DNA of 64,000 nt from Agaricus subrufescens (Eukaryota > Basidiomycota > Agaricomycetes > Agaricales > Agaricaceae). Position 1 is the first letter of the stretch. Each line of letters begins with the position of its first letter. Position numbers and translations under genes: made by a program. The notes below the pieces were generated by a model. The model saw only the letters and a list, made by a program, of their open reading frames with translations. It made no database searches and was not told where the DNA came from. This document shows positions 22,327 to 33,443 of the stretch, in pieces. Location: positions 930,001 to 994,000 of the forward strand of contig CM057064.1 of NCBI GenBank assembly GCA_029945375.1. The letters are read 5' to 3'.

Positions 22327-22815
22327 CGGGCATATCGACCACTGTAGGTATATCCTTGAAGTACGCTGTCTGTTTACGAGACGTGCAAGCGTTCAGATGA
22401 GCACCAAGATCATCGACCTCTAGCTCTAGATCATACTATGTCTTGTAACTAGTGCCCTTGGATGCCATATGCTCGGGGAGGTATGTGGTTCCATTGGTCC
22501 TTTCGCTTTCTGCCTGTGAGCCGGTGTCAATCCGGACACCGACTGTAGCGGTCTGAGCTTGACGATGTGCTCCTGTAGCAACTGTCAAGCTATTGGCAGA
22601 AGCGGTGATCTCAGTGAGAGCTTTCGCATAAGACCTCGTCGGCCGCTGTCAAACTCGGTGAGCTCACGATAAGAACAAACCAAAGAAACATACTGGCAGG
22701 CAGGCAGCAGACCTGAGACGGCGGCTGAAAAGGATTCGCGAAACCATGGCCATCACGGATTCTTAAGTTGCCATCACCGCTCCGGAACTTGCCGACCACT
22801 TATGTCTGTGGATAT
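22327..22815 (-). pseudogene. duplicated 5' fragment of the MPP-beta gene
   Basis: This segment matches 19330-19850 in the same orientation: upstream region, exon 1 (here MAMVSRILFSRRLRSA, with the CGA codon intact), the first intron and part of exon 2. It carries small internal deletions, for example within the stretch equivalent to the FAKCFRKD codons. The M16 zinc motif is no longer open and no 3' exons follow. It is a dead partial copy about 3 kb from the first. Confidence 0.75.
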
Positions 22816-22831
22816 AGCTAGGTACCTCTAG

Positions 22832-24551
22832 CTCGCGCAGGGTCTCCCCGCTCATTTCCTCAAACACCTCAAGTTTCTCGGCAACCCGGACACCGCCGTC
22901 AGATCATCTTTCAGACTAGGCGCAATCGCTCAGGCCAGCATTGGCCTCGCCGCACTTTCATCTGCATATCTGCATTATTTGAGGACCGGAAAGACACAAG
23001 ATGTCTCTGTAGACGCTCGACATGCCGCTCTCGAGTTTCGTGCGTCTGGATAAACTTCTGATTGCGCTGGGAAATCGATTCTTGCAGACAGCCATGCTTA
23101 TTACACTCTTGATGGGCAAAGCCCGCCTGATCTTTGGGACTCCATTGCTGGGCTTTACGCAACCAAGGACCAATCTTTTGTCAGAATTCATACCAATTTT
23201 CCTCAGTAAGTCAACAACCGCTACTCTACTTCGAAGTTCCTCACCGACGCACCCGCAATAGTCATAGACGCGGAGTGTTGGACATATTACAAATTCCTGA
23301 TACACAACAAACTACCAAAAGCCAGGTAGCGGAAGCCATCCTGCGACGGAATGCTGCAGAATTCGAGCAAGAAGCAATCACCCGTGGAATGTGTGTTTCT
23401 GCTTACCGCTCCTTCGATGAGTGGGACAAGCATCCACAGGCCGCTACACTTGTTGGAAAGCCGCCCCTGACCATCACCAAGATTGGTGTGACCCCTAAAC
23501 GCTCGATTTCTCAACGAACGCACCCTTTGCAAGGATTCCGTGTTCTTGACCTGAGCCGTGTCCTGGCTGGTCCAATGGCTGGAAGGACTCTTGCTGGTAG
23601 AGTCTCTTCGCTTCCCCACCGGCGAGGCATTCACAACCTCTTTAGCACATGGTGCCGACAATCTTCTAATCACGTCCCCCAAACTCCCAGCACTGCCTGG
23701 CACAGACATTGATACTTCACGTGGAAAACGTACAACACAACTCGACCTCAACGTTTCCACCGATCTTGAAAAATTCAAAGATCTCGTCCGTGAGGCTGAC
23801 GTGTTCTTGCAAGCCTATCGACCCGGCGCATTATCATCTAGAGGTTTCGGCCTCCAAGATCTAGTCAAATTGCGACCTGGTATCGTCTCTGCCAATCTTT
23901 GCGCCTGGGGTTGGGAAGGTCCTTGGCAAAATCGTCGAGGTGTAAGCTCGTCCTTCTTTTAATCACCGCCCAGTAACATTATCTGATCTATGCCATTTAG
24001 TTTGATTCTCTTGTTCAGACGGCCACGGGATTCAACTACGCCGAGGCCGAGGCGTATCACCGGTTCTTACACCCCGGGACACCCATTCCAACTTCTCTAG
24101 AACCCAAAGCGTTTCCATTTCAAGTTCTAGATTGCGCCGCTGGTTATCTTCTCTCTTTCGGTATCATCGTTGCTCTATGTAGAACCATAACCGTATGTTC
24201 ACCCTTCCGTTTTTGTTTTTGTCTCCTCTGCCTCAGTTCTCATTCAAACAGGAAGGAGGTTCATACGAGGTCCGAGTGTCATTGGCGGAAGTCGCACAAT
24301 ATCTTCGTTCGTTGGGTCGAATTCCTCCTGAAAAGGCTTTCGGTTTAGGTGAACCGCTGCCTCCGACTGGGGTGCCTTTATCTCCTGAGGTGCAGCGGTT
24401 CTCGAGTGAGTGGAAGGTTAGTTCTGCGTCAGGAAGGAAGGGGCCGCTAGTGGCGTTGAAGCATCCGGCTGTGATGAGTCTTACGCCGAGTTTGGAAAAG
24501 GAGGCTCCAATCATTTTGAATGCGCACGAACCAAAGTGGTTGGAGGATTGA
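22832..24551 (+). CDS. CoA-transferase family III (CaiB/BaiF) protein, first exon not found
   Basis: This is a class III acyl-CoA transferase / racemase-like enzyme; its substrate is unknown. Exons read in frame from an acceptor at 22831: 22832-23039, 23088-23205, 23262-23596, 23646-23941, 24001-24192 and 24252-24551. Landmarks are FLKHLKFLGNPDTAV, ALEFHSHAYYTLDG, GFRVLDLSRVLAGPMAGRTL, LDTSRGKRTTQLDLN-type core (seen as DIDTSRGKRTTQLDLN), VFLQAYRPGAL, LCAWGWEGPWQNRRGFDSLV and a C-terminal SEWKVSSASGRKGPL. The TAA near 23055 falls inside a well-formed 48-nt intron and is not a defect. Upstream of 22832 only the MPP-beta fragment is seen, so the start exon was probably lost or displaced there. 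Expression is therefore doubtful. Confidence 0.8.
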
Positions 24552-24825
24552 GGTGGGAACTTAGATAGGGAGAAGAGTACTTTGCTACATGTTGAGCGGA
24601 TCATTACAGACTACACTGACAGAATCCATTGACTTTGCTGAACAAATGAGTCCGCAGCGCAATCGTACTACGCGTGTGGCTGTGCCGCAGCGATCCAGCT
24701 GCCGGAGGAAATTGGAACTCCGCCCGGCTTTGGTTGACTCTCCAGCTGTCCCTACCGTTCCGCTCCTTCAAGCCTCGACCGACTCGCATATTCTCCAAAC
24801 CTCCTACTTGAAATACCTCTTCATA

Positions 24826-25796
24826 ATGTCAGACCTGTGCCCAGCCTATGCGCCCTTCTTCAGCGCCATGGTGAGTTTTCGAGTTGGCTGTGGGAGTCGG
24901 GGGGTTGTTGTTACCCTGCTTTGGCCGCAGTTCTTGCGTGGTTCTGGGCATATTTACTGATTGTGCTTTGGTAGGGATGTACCAGCGCGATTGTGTTTAC
25001 CTGTGAGTTGCAGGTTTCTCTTGTGGCTTTGATAGATGCGACTTCGTGGACGAATGGTGTGCTGACATTGTGCTGCGTATGCCCATCTTAGGTATTGGTG
25101 CCAGGTGCGTTGATTCCTCCTCGCGAAGCGTTCAAAATTGAGGCTCAATCTCGTGTTTTTGACAGTTATGGAACTGCAAAGTCTGGTGTCGGTGTATCCG
25201 CTATGGCCGTACTACGACCCGACTTGATGATGAAATGTGTTGTACCAGTCGTCATGGCTGGTATCATTGGTGTATGTTCTTCCTTTCGTTCAGACAACGC
25301 GTGTTAAATGAGCGGTCGGCGCGTAGATTTACGGTCTCGTCGTCTCAGTCCTCATTGCTGGTGATCGTACGTAACACTTTCCCTCGTGTTTCATTCCTCT
25401 TGTTAACAATTCTCTCTCTCCTCTTCAACTCACTTTCTCTTGCGGCTGCTTCATAATGGAAATTTATGAACGCTAGTGCAATCGACAATGTCACTTGCCA
25501 AAGGTTTCACCCAACTTGGTGCCGGTCTTTCTGTTGGTCTAGCCGGTCTTGCCGCGGGTTTCGCTATTGGTGTTGTCGGTGACGCTGGTGTGAGGGGTAC
25601 CGCTCAACAACCCAGGCTCTTTGTGGGCATGATCCTTATCCTCATTTTCGCCGAGGTCCTGGGTCTCTACGGCTTGATTGTTGCTTTGATCATGAACACC
25701 AGTACCAACGATATGGGCGTAAGCACCAACTCACTTTTTACTTGGGTACTTTTCTGATTTTTTTGCTTGCTTGCTTGCCTGCTGTTGTAGTGTTGA
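24826..25796 (+). CDS. VMA3: V-type ATPase subunit c (proteolipid)
   Basis: This is the proton-carrying ring subunit of the vacuolar H+-ATPase. Seven exons: 24826-24870, 24975-25002, a 13-nt exon at 25092-25104, 25166-25271, 25327-25366, 25477-25718 and 25791-25796. They read [64 protein letters not shown], then [20 protein letters not shown]. The essential helix-4 acid lies in [19 protein letters not shown]. The last exon holds only Cys and the stop. Four hydrophobic hairpin helices and about 160 residues are as expected. The N-terminus fits Vma3 and not Vma11 or Vma16. Confidence 0.95.
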
Positions 25797-26322
25797 TTAA
25801 TGACGCTCATGTTCGACAAAGTTCACCGCGTTGGAAAACGTGGGTGAGGACACTTGGAGAGATATCAAGAAGTGGGGCGGTCGTTTCTCTTTTTTCTTGT
25901 TTTCCGATACCTGCTCGTGCTATTGTTGTGTTCTCCTGTAGTGTCGTTTATATGCTGAAATGCACGAATCTTCCACTAGTTTTTAAACGGAGCTGCTGGC
26001 TTAGTAAGAACGTTGAGGCAAGACATAAAAATAACTTGCTGAAAGTCTTGAAACATTCGAGTACTCCTTGGCTCACGTTGCGCAGAATAGACTGTAGGAT
26101 GATAATAAATCGTAGCTAATCCCAAAGTGTATGTGTAGCGGAGCTTTGGGCGCTCAACGCCAGGTATGAGAATAACGCCGAGAGAGCCGGCTATATCGGC
26201 TGATCTCAGGGGGCCCAGAATCTTGCTTATACTTAAACTGTTATGCACTTGCGGAGCCGTGTTCCAAAATTCCCATACAAAAACTCTCTCACCTACCGTG
26301 ACTCACCCCTCTCAACAAGCCA
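25797..26322. other. intergenic region with duplicated epoxide-hydrolase promoter
   Basis: The part from about 26110 to 26322 matches 56740-56918 upstream of the second epoxide hydrolase, including the stretch tgtagcggagctttgggcgc. The promoter was therefore copied with the gene. No other gene is seen. Confidence 0.7.
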
Positions 26323-27936
26323 ATGTCTGCCGAAACCCCCTTTAAGATAGCCGTCACTGACGAACAAATCTCGTTACTCAAGAAGAAACTCGAGTTGGCA
26401 AGGTTCCCTGATGAACTCGAGGAAGCTGGATGGAGTTATGGCGTACCTTTGAAGGATGTTAAACGTCTTACGGCGTATTGGAAAGACGGGTATGATTGGA
26501 AGAAGCATGAAGCATTGTTGAATGAGGAGATGCCGCAGTTTACGCGTGATATTGAGGTTGAAGGGTTTGGGAGTTTGAATGTTCATTATGTGCATAAGAG
26601 GAGTAGTGTGGATAATGCTATTCCTTTGCTCTTCGTTCATGGATGTACGTGCGCGCTCTCTCTCTTTTTTTTGTGTCTCTCTTATGTGTTGATTGATTGG
26701 CTTATTCTAGGGCCTGGATCCTTTTTGGAAGTTAGGAAGATCTTGCCTTTGTTGGTGGAAGAATCGTCGGACCACCCTTCTTTCCATGTCGTTGCGGTTA
26801 GCTTGCCTGGATATGGGTTTTCCGAAGCCCCTAAAAAGAAGGGATTTGCTATTTCCCAATATGCCGAGGTACGTCTTTAAACGTTGTGTTGGCCCTATGA
26901 TTTACAAGAGGAAATTATAGCTTTGCCACAAGGTAATGCTAGCTCTCGGGTATAATGAATACGGTAAGGCTACTCAGCTCTGAGAAAGTTACGCTTCGAT
27001 ACTGATAAGATCCTGAATATAGTCACCCAAGGAGGAGATTGGGGAGGTTTCGTATGTATCATTCATCAAGGTCTCACAGAATCGTATACTCACTGCGCGC
27101 TATATAGATCACTCAACGCGTCTGTACACTCTACGGAGGCAAACACGCGAAAGCGCGTCATACAAACTTCCCAACGTGAGTTCTGATGCTAACCTCGTTG
27201 AGTACAGCCAGTATATCCTAATCAACTCATAAAGCGCGCCCCCACCACACCCATGGCATCGTCCAATGATCTTCTTCCCTCTCCTCTTTACACGCTATAC
27301 ACCCGAAGAAAAAGCGGGTCTAGCGCGTATGGAATGGTTCCGTAAAGAAGGTCGTGGGTACTTTGAAGAACAGTCTACTCAGCCTCAAACACTTGGATAC
27401 GGTCTTGCTGACTCTCCTGTTGGACTTCTTGGTTGGATTTATGAGAAACTCGTGAATTGGACTGATGAATATCCTTGGACTGATGATGAAGGTACGTGTG
27501 TCGTTGTAGTTTCTCTCGAGGAGGTTAACAGAAACTCTCTAAGTTCTTACATGGATGTCGATCTACTGGTTCTCTCGTGCTGGTCCTGCCGCTTCCGTCA
27601 GGATCTACTACGAATTTGTGAAATCTAACGATACCTCTACATGGGCTGGTGAATTGGGTGTTCCCACCGGTTACTCTTACTTCCCCAAAGAGCTCCTTAA
27701 ATTCCCTCGATCGTACGTTCCATTTCAACTCACTATTCATGAATTACCGACTTTACGATGAATTGTACAGATGGTTGAGGAATAAGCGACTCGTATTCGA
27801 AAATATACAGGACAAAGGAGGACATTTCGCCGCTTTTGAATGTCCGGAACTTTTGGTTGGTGATATGAGGAAGATGTTTGGGAAGAGTGGACCTGCTTTT
27901 GGAGTCGTTTCTTCTCATAATGGATTCAAATTGTGA
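26323..27936 (+). CDS. epoxide hydrolase (alpha/beta fold, EHN domain), copy 1
   Basis: The enzyme adds water to epoxides to give diols. Eight exons (26323-26644, 26711-26868, 26921-26963, 27023-27051, 27108-27175, 27235-27491, 27544-27712, 27771-27936) read through in frame. The N-terminal lid domain has DEQISLLKKKLELARFPDEL. LLFVHGWPGSFLEVRKILPL contains the oxyanion HGWP. The nucleophile Asp lies in TQGGDWGGF. YTPEEKAGLARMEWF is in the cap, and the catalytic His is in DKGGHFAAFECPELL near the C-terminus. There is no signal peptide. The segment before YTPEEK (encoded from 27235) is unusual in composition, so that acceptor is less certain. A close paralogue lies at 56919-58537. Confidence 0.92.
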
Positions 27937-28100
27937 ATGGATCTGTTATCTTTTTCAAAGGGCTTTTAGGTGGGCCATCTGTTGTCAGTTGGGTCATTTG
28001 TCGAATAGCTCTATTGATGTACACAAGTTGAAAGGCTTCTGATATGTCGAGAACTTTAAAAGACTTTTTTTAGCGACGATCCAGCCATAAGAAATTATGT

Positions 28101-28400
28101 CTACACTGGGTCAGGATATAGAAAATATAATATCCTAGGTCCCTCGCTTTCTGCCCCCCTCTTTCTGATTGATGTAACCTTGCTTTCAAATCCTCTTCTG
28201 TGTACTCAATAACTGGCTATCACATATCTCCATGATTTCCCATGATCTTTTGCAATTCTTGATACACAGTACAGTACAACATGTAAGACAAACCTTTTTG
28301 AAGGTAAAGTTTTTGCATAACGGAATGAACGAGTCGGCAAGAAAAGTAGAATGAAAAATTAAGGGAAACAATGAAGCGAAACAGACCTGTAAATGGAAGG
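28101..28400 (-). pseudogene. C-terminal remnant of a NACHT gene
   Basis: Translated pieces on the minus strand (YTEEDLKARLHQSERGGQK, RDLGYYIF and a degenerate CTVYQELQKIMGN) match the intact C-terminal exons of the second NACHT copy at 33444-33830 (YAEEDLKERLHQPERGKQK, DLGYYIFPYPDQV). Frames are broken and most of the middle is missing. It lies just 3' of the truncated NACHT gene at 28443-29476, of which it was presumably the tail. Confidence 0.7.
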
Positions 28401-28442
28401 TGGAGGTTCAAAGCAAGTTGAGAGCGAAGTTGTGCAATGTTG

Positions 28443-29476
28443 TTATTGATTTCTGGAATTCAGTGAGGCAAGAATAAGAGACAAAATAGTTTCCTGATGT
28501 TGGCGAGGACCCAACTCCTTAAAGGGGATGGTGGACGACTTGAACCACCCTTGCATTGGTTTTTCTTCGAACGCTCTAATTATATGGGGCTCTGGGCGAC
28601 TCGCAACGATCCAGGCAAGGGGCACATCCGGATACTCTTGCATAAATGTTCCAATGAGTCGGATGATGTGTCGTTGGGCGTCTCTACCCTCGACTTCGTC
28701 AAGTTCATCCAGCAATATAGCCAAGGGTGGCCTACCAGCTCCAACCTTGCCCACTACGAATGGCTCAATGATGAAGACTTGAAATTGTGTCTCCATATTT
28801 TCCTTAAGAATGAGGGGGTCGGCAGCGATCCGATCAACAATATGATTGCGGTAGGGTTCGATATGAGTAGCGAGTTGATATCCGATAGTGGTGAAGATAC
28901 GGTTCGGGTCGTTACAGCCAGTCGGCCGTGAACAAAATACAGAAATGACCGGATGACTCGCAAGTTTGGTGAAGCTTTGCATGATGGTAGATTTACCGAC
29001 GCCCGCTGCTCCAGTAAGCAGGAAAAGGGATTCAGAGCGGGAAGGGTCGTTGAACCAAGCCAGGAGCCCTTTAACAATTGCTTCATGGATGTCAAGATGA
29101 CGCCTGGGCAGATCCGCGCGAGAAGAGTCGTCGAACATGGCGTCGGCCATGACATACTTTAAAAGCAATTCCATCACTGTTAGAAAGGTGAATGAGTTGA
29201 CTTCTAGAATGATTGAAATAATGTTTCTTACTATGGTGTATTCTATCCTCTCTGTGATTTTCCTTCATAGTGGGAAAGTTGTTGATACTAAAGCGGTGAG
29301 CTCCAGGGAAGTGGCTGCCTGAATCGAAGAGACCATAATTTCTGACTGTGTTCCCGTGAAAAAATCTGAACAAGTGTACCTGGAGTGCCTGATAAAGGCC
29401 TAGACGGGCTTCCAGACCCCGACTGATCAGCCGTGATATCATTGCGTTCTCGTTTAAACCGCTTGAGGTATGCCAT
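28443..29476 (-). CDS. NACHT NTPase, C-terminally truncated (NACHT-A)
   Basis: This is a fungal NLR-like protein: an ATP/GTP-driven oligomerisation switch of the STAND class. Exons are 29476-29380, 29345-29232 and 29203-28443. The short N-terminal region includes the GSHFPGAHRFSINN motif common to this group. Then come LLLKYVMADAMFDDSSRADL, Walker A LLTGAAGVGKSTIM, Walker B LAILLDELDEVEG and the sensor-like AWIVASRPEPHII. The frame stops soon after the NACHT core; intact relatives here continue for another 250-400 residues. It is thus a truncated product or a young pseudogene. It is divergently arranged with NACHT-1. Confidence 0.78.
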
Positions 29477-29789
29477 GACCGGGAGTGCTACAAACAAAAG
29501 CTGCGTCTAGAGGACTGAGGCAAGAATCGCCCAAGTATAACGTTCAAGCCACACTTCTTCGAGTTAAAGTAGAGCTTCGCGTGCAGAAACCTGTGCGAAT
29601 GAGGTTGGGTGGCAAAGAGGAATAGGCGCCGGCCTCGTGCCTCCAACGCGCAGGAGGCATCTCACCGCGTTCACTCGGTTGTGTTAATTATAAAATACAA
29701 GCATATACCCGGGGTATTGATGCGGATGCCGTCATGTCCAACATGTCATCCTTCGGTTCTTCTTTCCCCCACAACCTACTCGAATCACA
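29477..29789. promoter_or_regulatory. divergent intergenic region between two NACHT genes
   Basis: These 313 bp separate the starts of NACHT-A (-) and NACHT-1 (+). A pyrimidine-rich, CAA-containing leader precedes the NACHT-1 ATG. I cannot name a specific factor site. Confidence 0.4.
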
Positions 29790-32168
29790 ATGTCCGAGTC
29801 TTCCTCTGCCGCATCCATGGTTGATCAAGCAAAGAGATGGATCAAGCTGTTGGAACAAGGCTCAGGATCTCCGTCGATTCGTGTAGATGAAAGGACGATT
29901 AATGGTAATTTTATCTATTGGTTTGCCCGGTCTTAAAGTGCTAACAGGATATTTAGAATTCTTCTCAAACGCGCAGAACTTTGCCATCAACGGCGGTCAA
30001 TTTATCAATGAAATGAAGGTCAATTATATAAATGACGTCGTGTCAAACAGACAGGCAGGTGCGTGGTCTCATCCATCGCCTGCGGAGACCAAACGTTGAA
30101 TTTTGTTCCGCTAGTGTTCAAGTCGTTGGAGCCATATACGTGCCTTGATGCTACAAAAGATTCGAGCGCTCGATACCCACCCCCGAAATGCCACCCTCAA
30201 ACGCGATTGAGGATCAGGGAGAGACTCGCGGTGTGGCTCTCTAATGAGCATGAAGAAAAGATGCTCTGGGTCCGTGGCTCTGCCGGTACAGGGAAGTCCG
30301 CGGTCGCCCAATCGTTTGGTGACTCCTGCGAGGAAGAACAAAATCTTGGAGGGTCGTACTTTTTCTCGAGGGTAGCTAATAGAAACAAGCTTGAAACCGT
30401 TACTCCGACACTCATATACCAGCTCGCTGAGAACGTCCCCGATTATTGTTCCCTCATCGGACAACAACTCGCCGAAACCCCATCCCTAGTACAAAAGTCT
30501 CTGCCTGTCCAATTCCGTAAACTCATTGCTGAGCCATTTGCGGTCCTCCAACGCCAGCGTAGTCGAAAACCGATTGTTGTTATACTGGATGGCCTTGATG
30601 AGTGTGATGGGGACGATGCTCAGTTGGAGATCATCGAGATGATTACGAATACTATCCACTCATACCCAGACCTGCCACTTCGTTGGCTTATTTTCAGTCG
30701 TCCCGAAGCTCACCTCAAGCATGCATTCTCCCGCAACCTGATATGTGGTCGAGAGGCGCTTATCATCGATGCGGAGTGTCGGGAAAATGTTGAACAATAT
30801 GTCAAGGACAGACTTGCTAAAATCAAGGATACCTACCAGGATACAACTCCCGCAGACTGGCCCCCGCCAGATAAGCTTGAAGAACTCCTGGATATCGTAT
30901 CCGGGCTCTTCGTATTGGCGTCTACTTGTCTAAACTTCATTGCCGATCCCAACGTAGCCAACCCGCCCTCACATCTCAACTATCTTCTAACATTCCTGAG
31001 ACGTTCGCAGGGCGTGGTATCTCGAAGTCCCCTGGCAGCTCTTGACCTATTATATCTTAGGATTCTTGAAAAGATACCGTCCACGGCGTTCAAAACAACC
31101 AGGCAAATTCTAGGGTATATGTCTCATCGCAGTACACTCGAAAGAGATCGGGGCCTCCGCTCGACTCAGACACTGTGCAACTACCTTCGACTTGACCAGC
31201 ATACATTTTACAATGCTGTGCGTTGGCTTCACTCTGTCATGGACATCCCAGAACCGCAAGATGCCGCTAAATCCCAACTACGATTTTATCATGCATCATT
31301 CCACGACTTTCTTCTTAATCCTAATCGTTCTAGCAAGTTTGCTATCAGCGAGCAAGACGCGCTACTGGACATCTTACCATTTGGTATCTACTGGTGTGAG
31401 GTTGACGCAACGCATTTCCACACTGACGAAGGTATGCGTAATTGGATGATAAATTTCTAGGATCACCTCTCATATGATTTTCAGGTCCAAATCTCACTTA
31501 CTATGGTCACAAGCACGATATTCTACCTGGCCTAACCTGGGTGTCAGAAGATAACCAACGCTCGATTTCTGACTCAATATTAGATTTCATAGAGAGGAGC
31601 TTACTCTATGATGAGTCTGATATGGAATTGGATAGCGTGAATGATGATCTTCTCTCCCAGCTTTCCAACATCAATTTCAGATATTGGTATTATTGGAACG
31701 TATTTTCCCTCGTCCGGCTCTGTCAACTGGTGAACCTCAGATCTATATCATGCATATCTGCAATGCTGACTTGCTACTAGGATCCCTCAACTTCAGTTGT
31801 GCGTGTAGAACCATCCGACCCCATGGATCACCAACTATTGGAGTATTTTAACGTCATAATAGAGAACGGAATTTCTAAACCAGCTAAATTTCCTCTTAAA
31901 AGTGTAAGTTTATTATTTAACTTGTCGTCGTGTTCTAAACAACAACTAGTCATACCCTAAAAACCAATGGGTCCGAGAATATTTTTTCGTAGGCTGTGGT
32001 GTCAAGTCAGTAATTATCTGGACAACGATGGCACCCACTTCGAGTTATTTCGGCGTATTCTCCTTCAGCAGCGAACAGGAGCCCTCCGAGAGACAAAAAA
32101 ATGTTTACTCTGAATATCTCCAACACATCGGGTGGGACGAAGAGGAAGCTAAGTTGGAGATGAAATAA
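29790..32168 (+). CDS. NACHT NTPase, intact (NACHT-1)
   Basis: This is an NLR-like STAND protein. It begins MSESSSAASMVDQAKRWIK; the second exon has NAQNFAINGGQFINE. After an intron ending at the TAG before VFKSLEP comes YTCLDATKDSSARYPPPKCH, Walker A VRGSAGTGKSAVAQSF, Walker B KPIVVILDGLDECDGDDAQ, WLIFSRPEAHLKHAF, a helical arm (LEELLDIVSGLFVLASTCLN), and RFYHASFHDFLLNPNRSSKF. The remaining exons read NLTYYGHKHDILPGLTWVSE, then FRYWYYWNVFSLVRLCQL and a terminal VIIWTTMAPTSSYFGVFSF with the stop at 32168. No WD, ankyrin or TPR repeats are visible at the C-terminus. The fungal group is thought to act in non-self recognition. Confidence 0.88.
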
Positions 32169-32500
32169 GTATGGCCAGGGAATTGGAGGTTTCGTCTGTG
32201 CTGTTTGTATTGAGTTTTATTCCAATACGGTCTATTCCCAATATTTAATCTCACCGATTTGTATTCATCCAGTGGAGAAGACGATGTGTAGACACTACGA
32301 ACTGGTAACAAGAGACGTGTTCCAGCATGCCACTAGGCCGGGCCACAAGCCGTGATGGGCTCTCTGTACATGCCGGCTTATCCCGTCTGGATTGAAGAGG
32401 ACGTGTATATGCTACTAGGATAGCATAGACGGGAATGACAGACACAGATCCGGATCATGACTAACGGGCATTACTGGTGACTACGGTAGTCTAATAATTT
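32169..32500. other. intergenic region, nothing recognised
   Basis: This is the 3' flank of NACHT-1. Only short frames without motifs are present. Confidence 0.4.
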
Positions 32501-33443
32501 GTTCAATTTTAATAAGTGTAGCATTTTATGAAGGAGGATCTGTTTTCATTGGATATGGCGCAAACCGATTAAGTATTCGGGTACATATATAGGCATCTCT
32601 AGAGAGGTAAACTCCACAGGGTACACGGGTACACCCTATTCAGATTCTGCTCCGTCGCCTGTCCCTTGACAATACGACAGGTCCACCCTCACAGTCCAGT
32701 TTTGTGCTCCCATTGTCATTTTCTGGCCTCTACGGCATAGAGAATAAGTATATAAACCGGTAACAAAGCACTTCTCTGACTAGTGTTCATAATGTTCGGC
32801 CTACCTGCGTGGAGAACTGGACACACGTTGGGAAGGATGGAGGGCAAGTCGATGAGATACTCATAGTTGGATGTGAGGATGGCTCTTTTTATGTTCTTCA
32901 CCACCAGGATATTCTACCGTCTCCGCGACAGGAATCTACATCAACAGTCATCGTTAAACCACCGACCAAGAAAAGGTCGCGAGGTGCGTATCCATTTGAG
33001 GTACCTACCTCTGGCTTTCCTTCTGCGGCCGCCGCTTCCCATAATTCTGCTTTTTGGAGCTTATCGTCGAGACCCAGAGCAGTATTCAGAGTTAGCATTG
33101 AACAAGTTCAAGCTCCCAAGAATTATGTCGACTTCGATGATGAACCAGACAAGTTGAAAAACATGCTCGAGGGTAGAAATCCCATGACAAAGGTTCATTC
33201 AGATGCATCCTCGGAGAAGGGACCTGCTTTTGGAGTCGTTTCTTCTCATAGTGGATTCAAATTGTGAATGGATTTGTTATCTTTTCAAAGAGCTTTTGGG
33301 TGGATCCTCTGTTGTCAATTGGGTCATTTGTCGAATAGCTTTATTGATGTGCACTTTACCATATTTCAAAGTTGAAGGGTTTCTGATATGTTGGTGACTC
33401 CTAAAGACTGTTTTAACGACAATCCAGCTATAAGAAATTACAT
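32500..33443 (+). pseudogene. chimera: WDR7 5' end joined to epoxide-hydrolase 3' end
   Basis: From about 32530 to 33218 the sequence matches the promoter and first exon of the WDR7 homologue (about 49345-50031): CEDGSFYVLHHQD against CEDGSLYVFHHQD, and the stretch YVDFDDEPDKLKNMLEGRNP is identical. At 33218/33219 it switches to the last codons and 3' flank of an epoxide hydrolase (GPAFGVVSSHSGFKL, then stop at 33267). The fusion is in frame, giving a 152-codon open frame from the ATG at 32809. The upstream WDR7 ATG is changed to ACG and 12 nt nearby are missing. A functional product is unlikely but not excluded. Confidence 0.82.

Noticed and set aside
23050..23058. TAA apparently interrupting the CoA-transferase
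   Set aside because: It lies in a 48-nt intron (GTGCGT...TTGCAG, 23040-23087); splicing restores EFHSHAYYTLDG.
23597..23645. Apparent frameshift in the CoA-transferase after AGRTLA
   Set aside because: It is a normal short intron (GTAGAG...TTTAG); the frame continues as HGADNLLITSPK.
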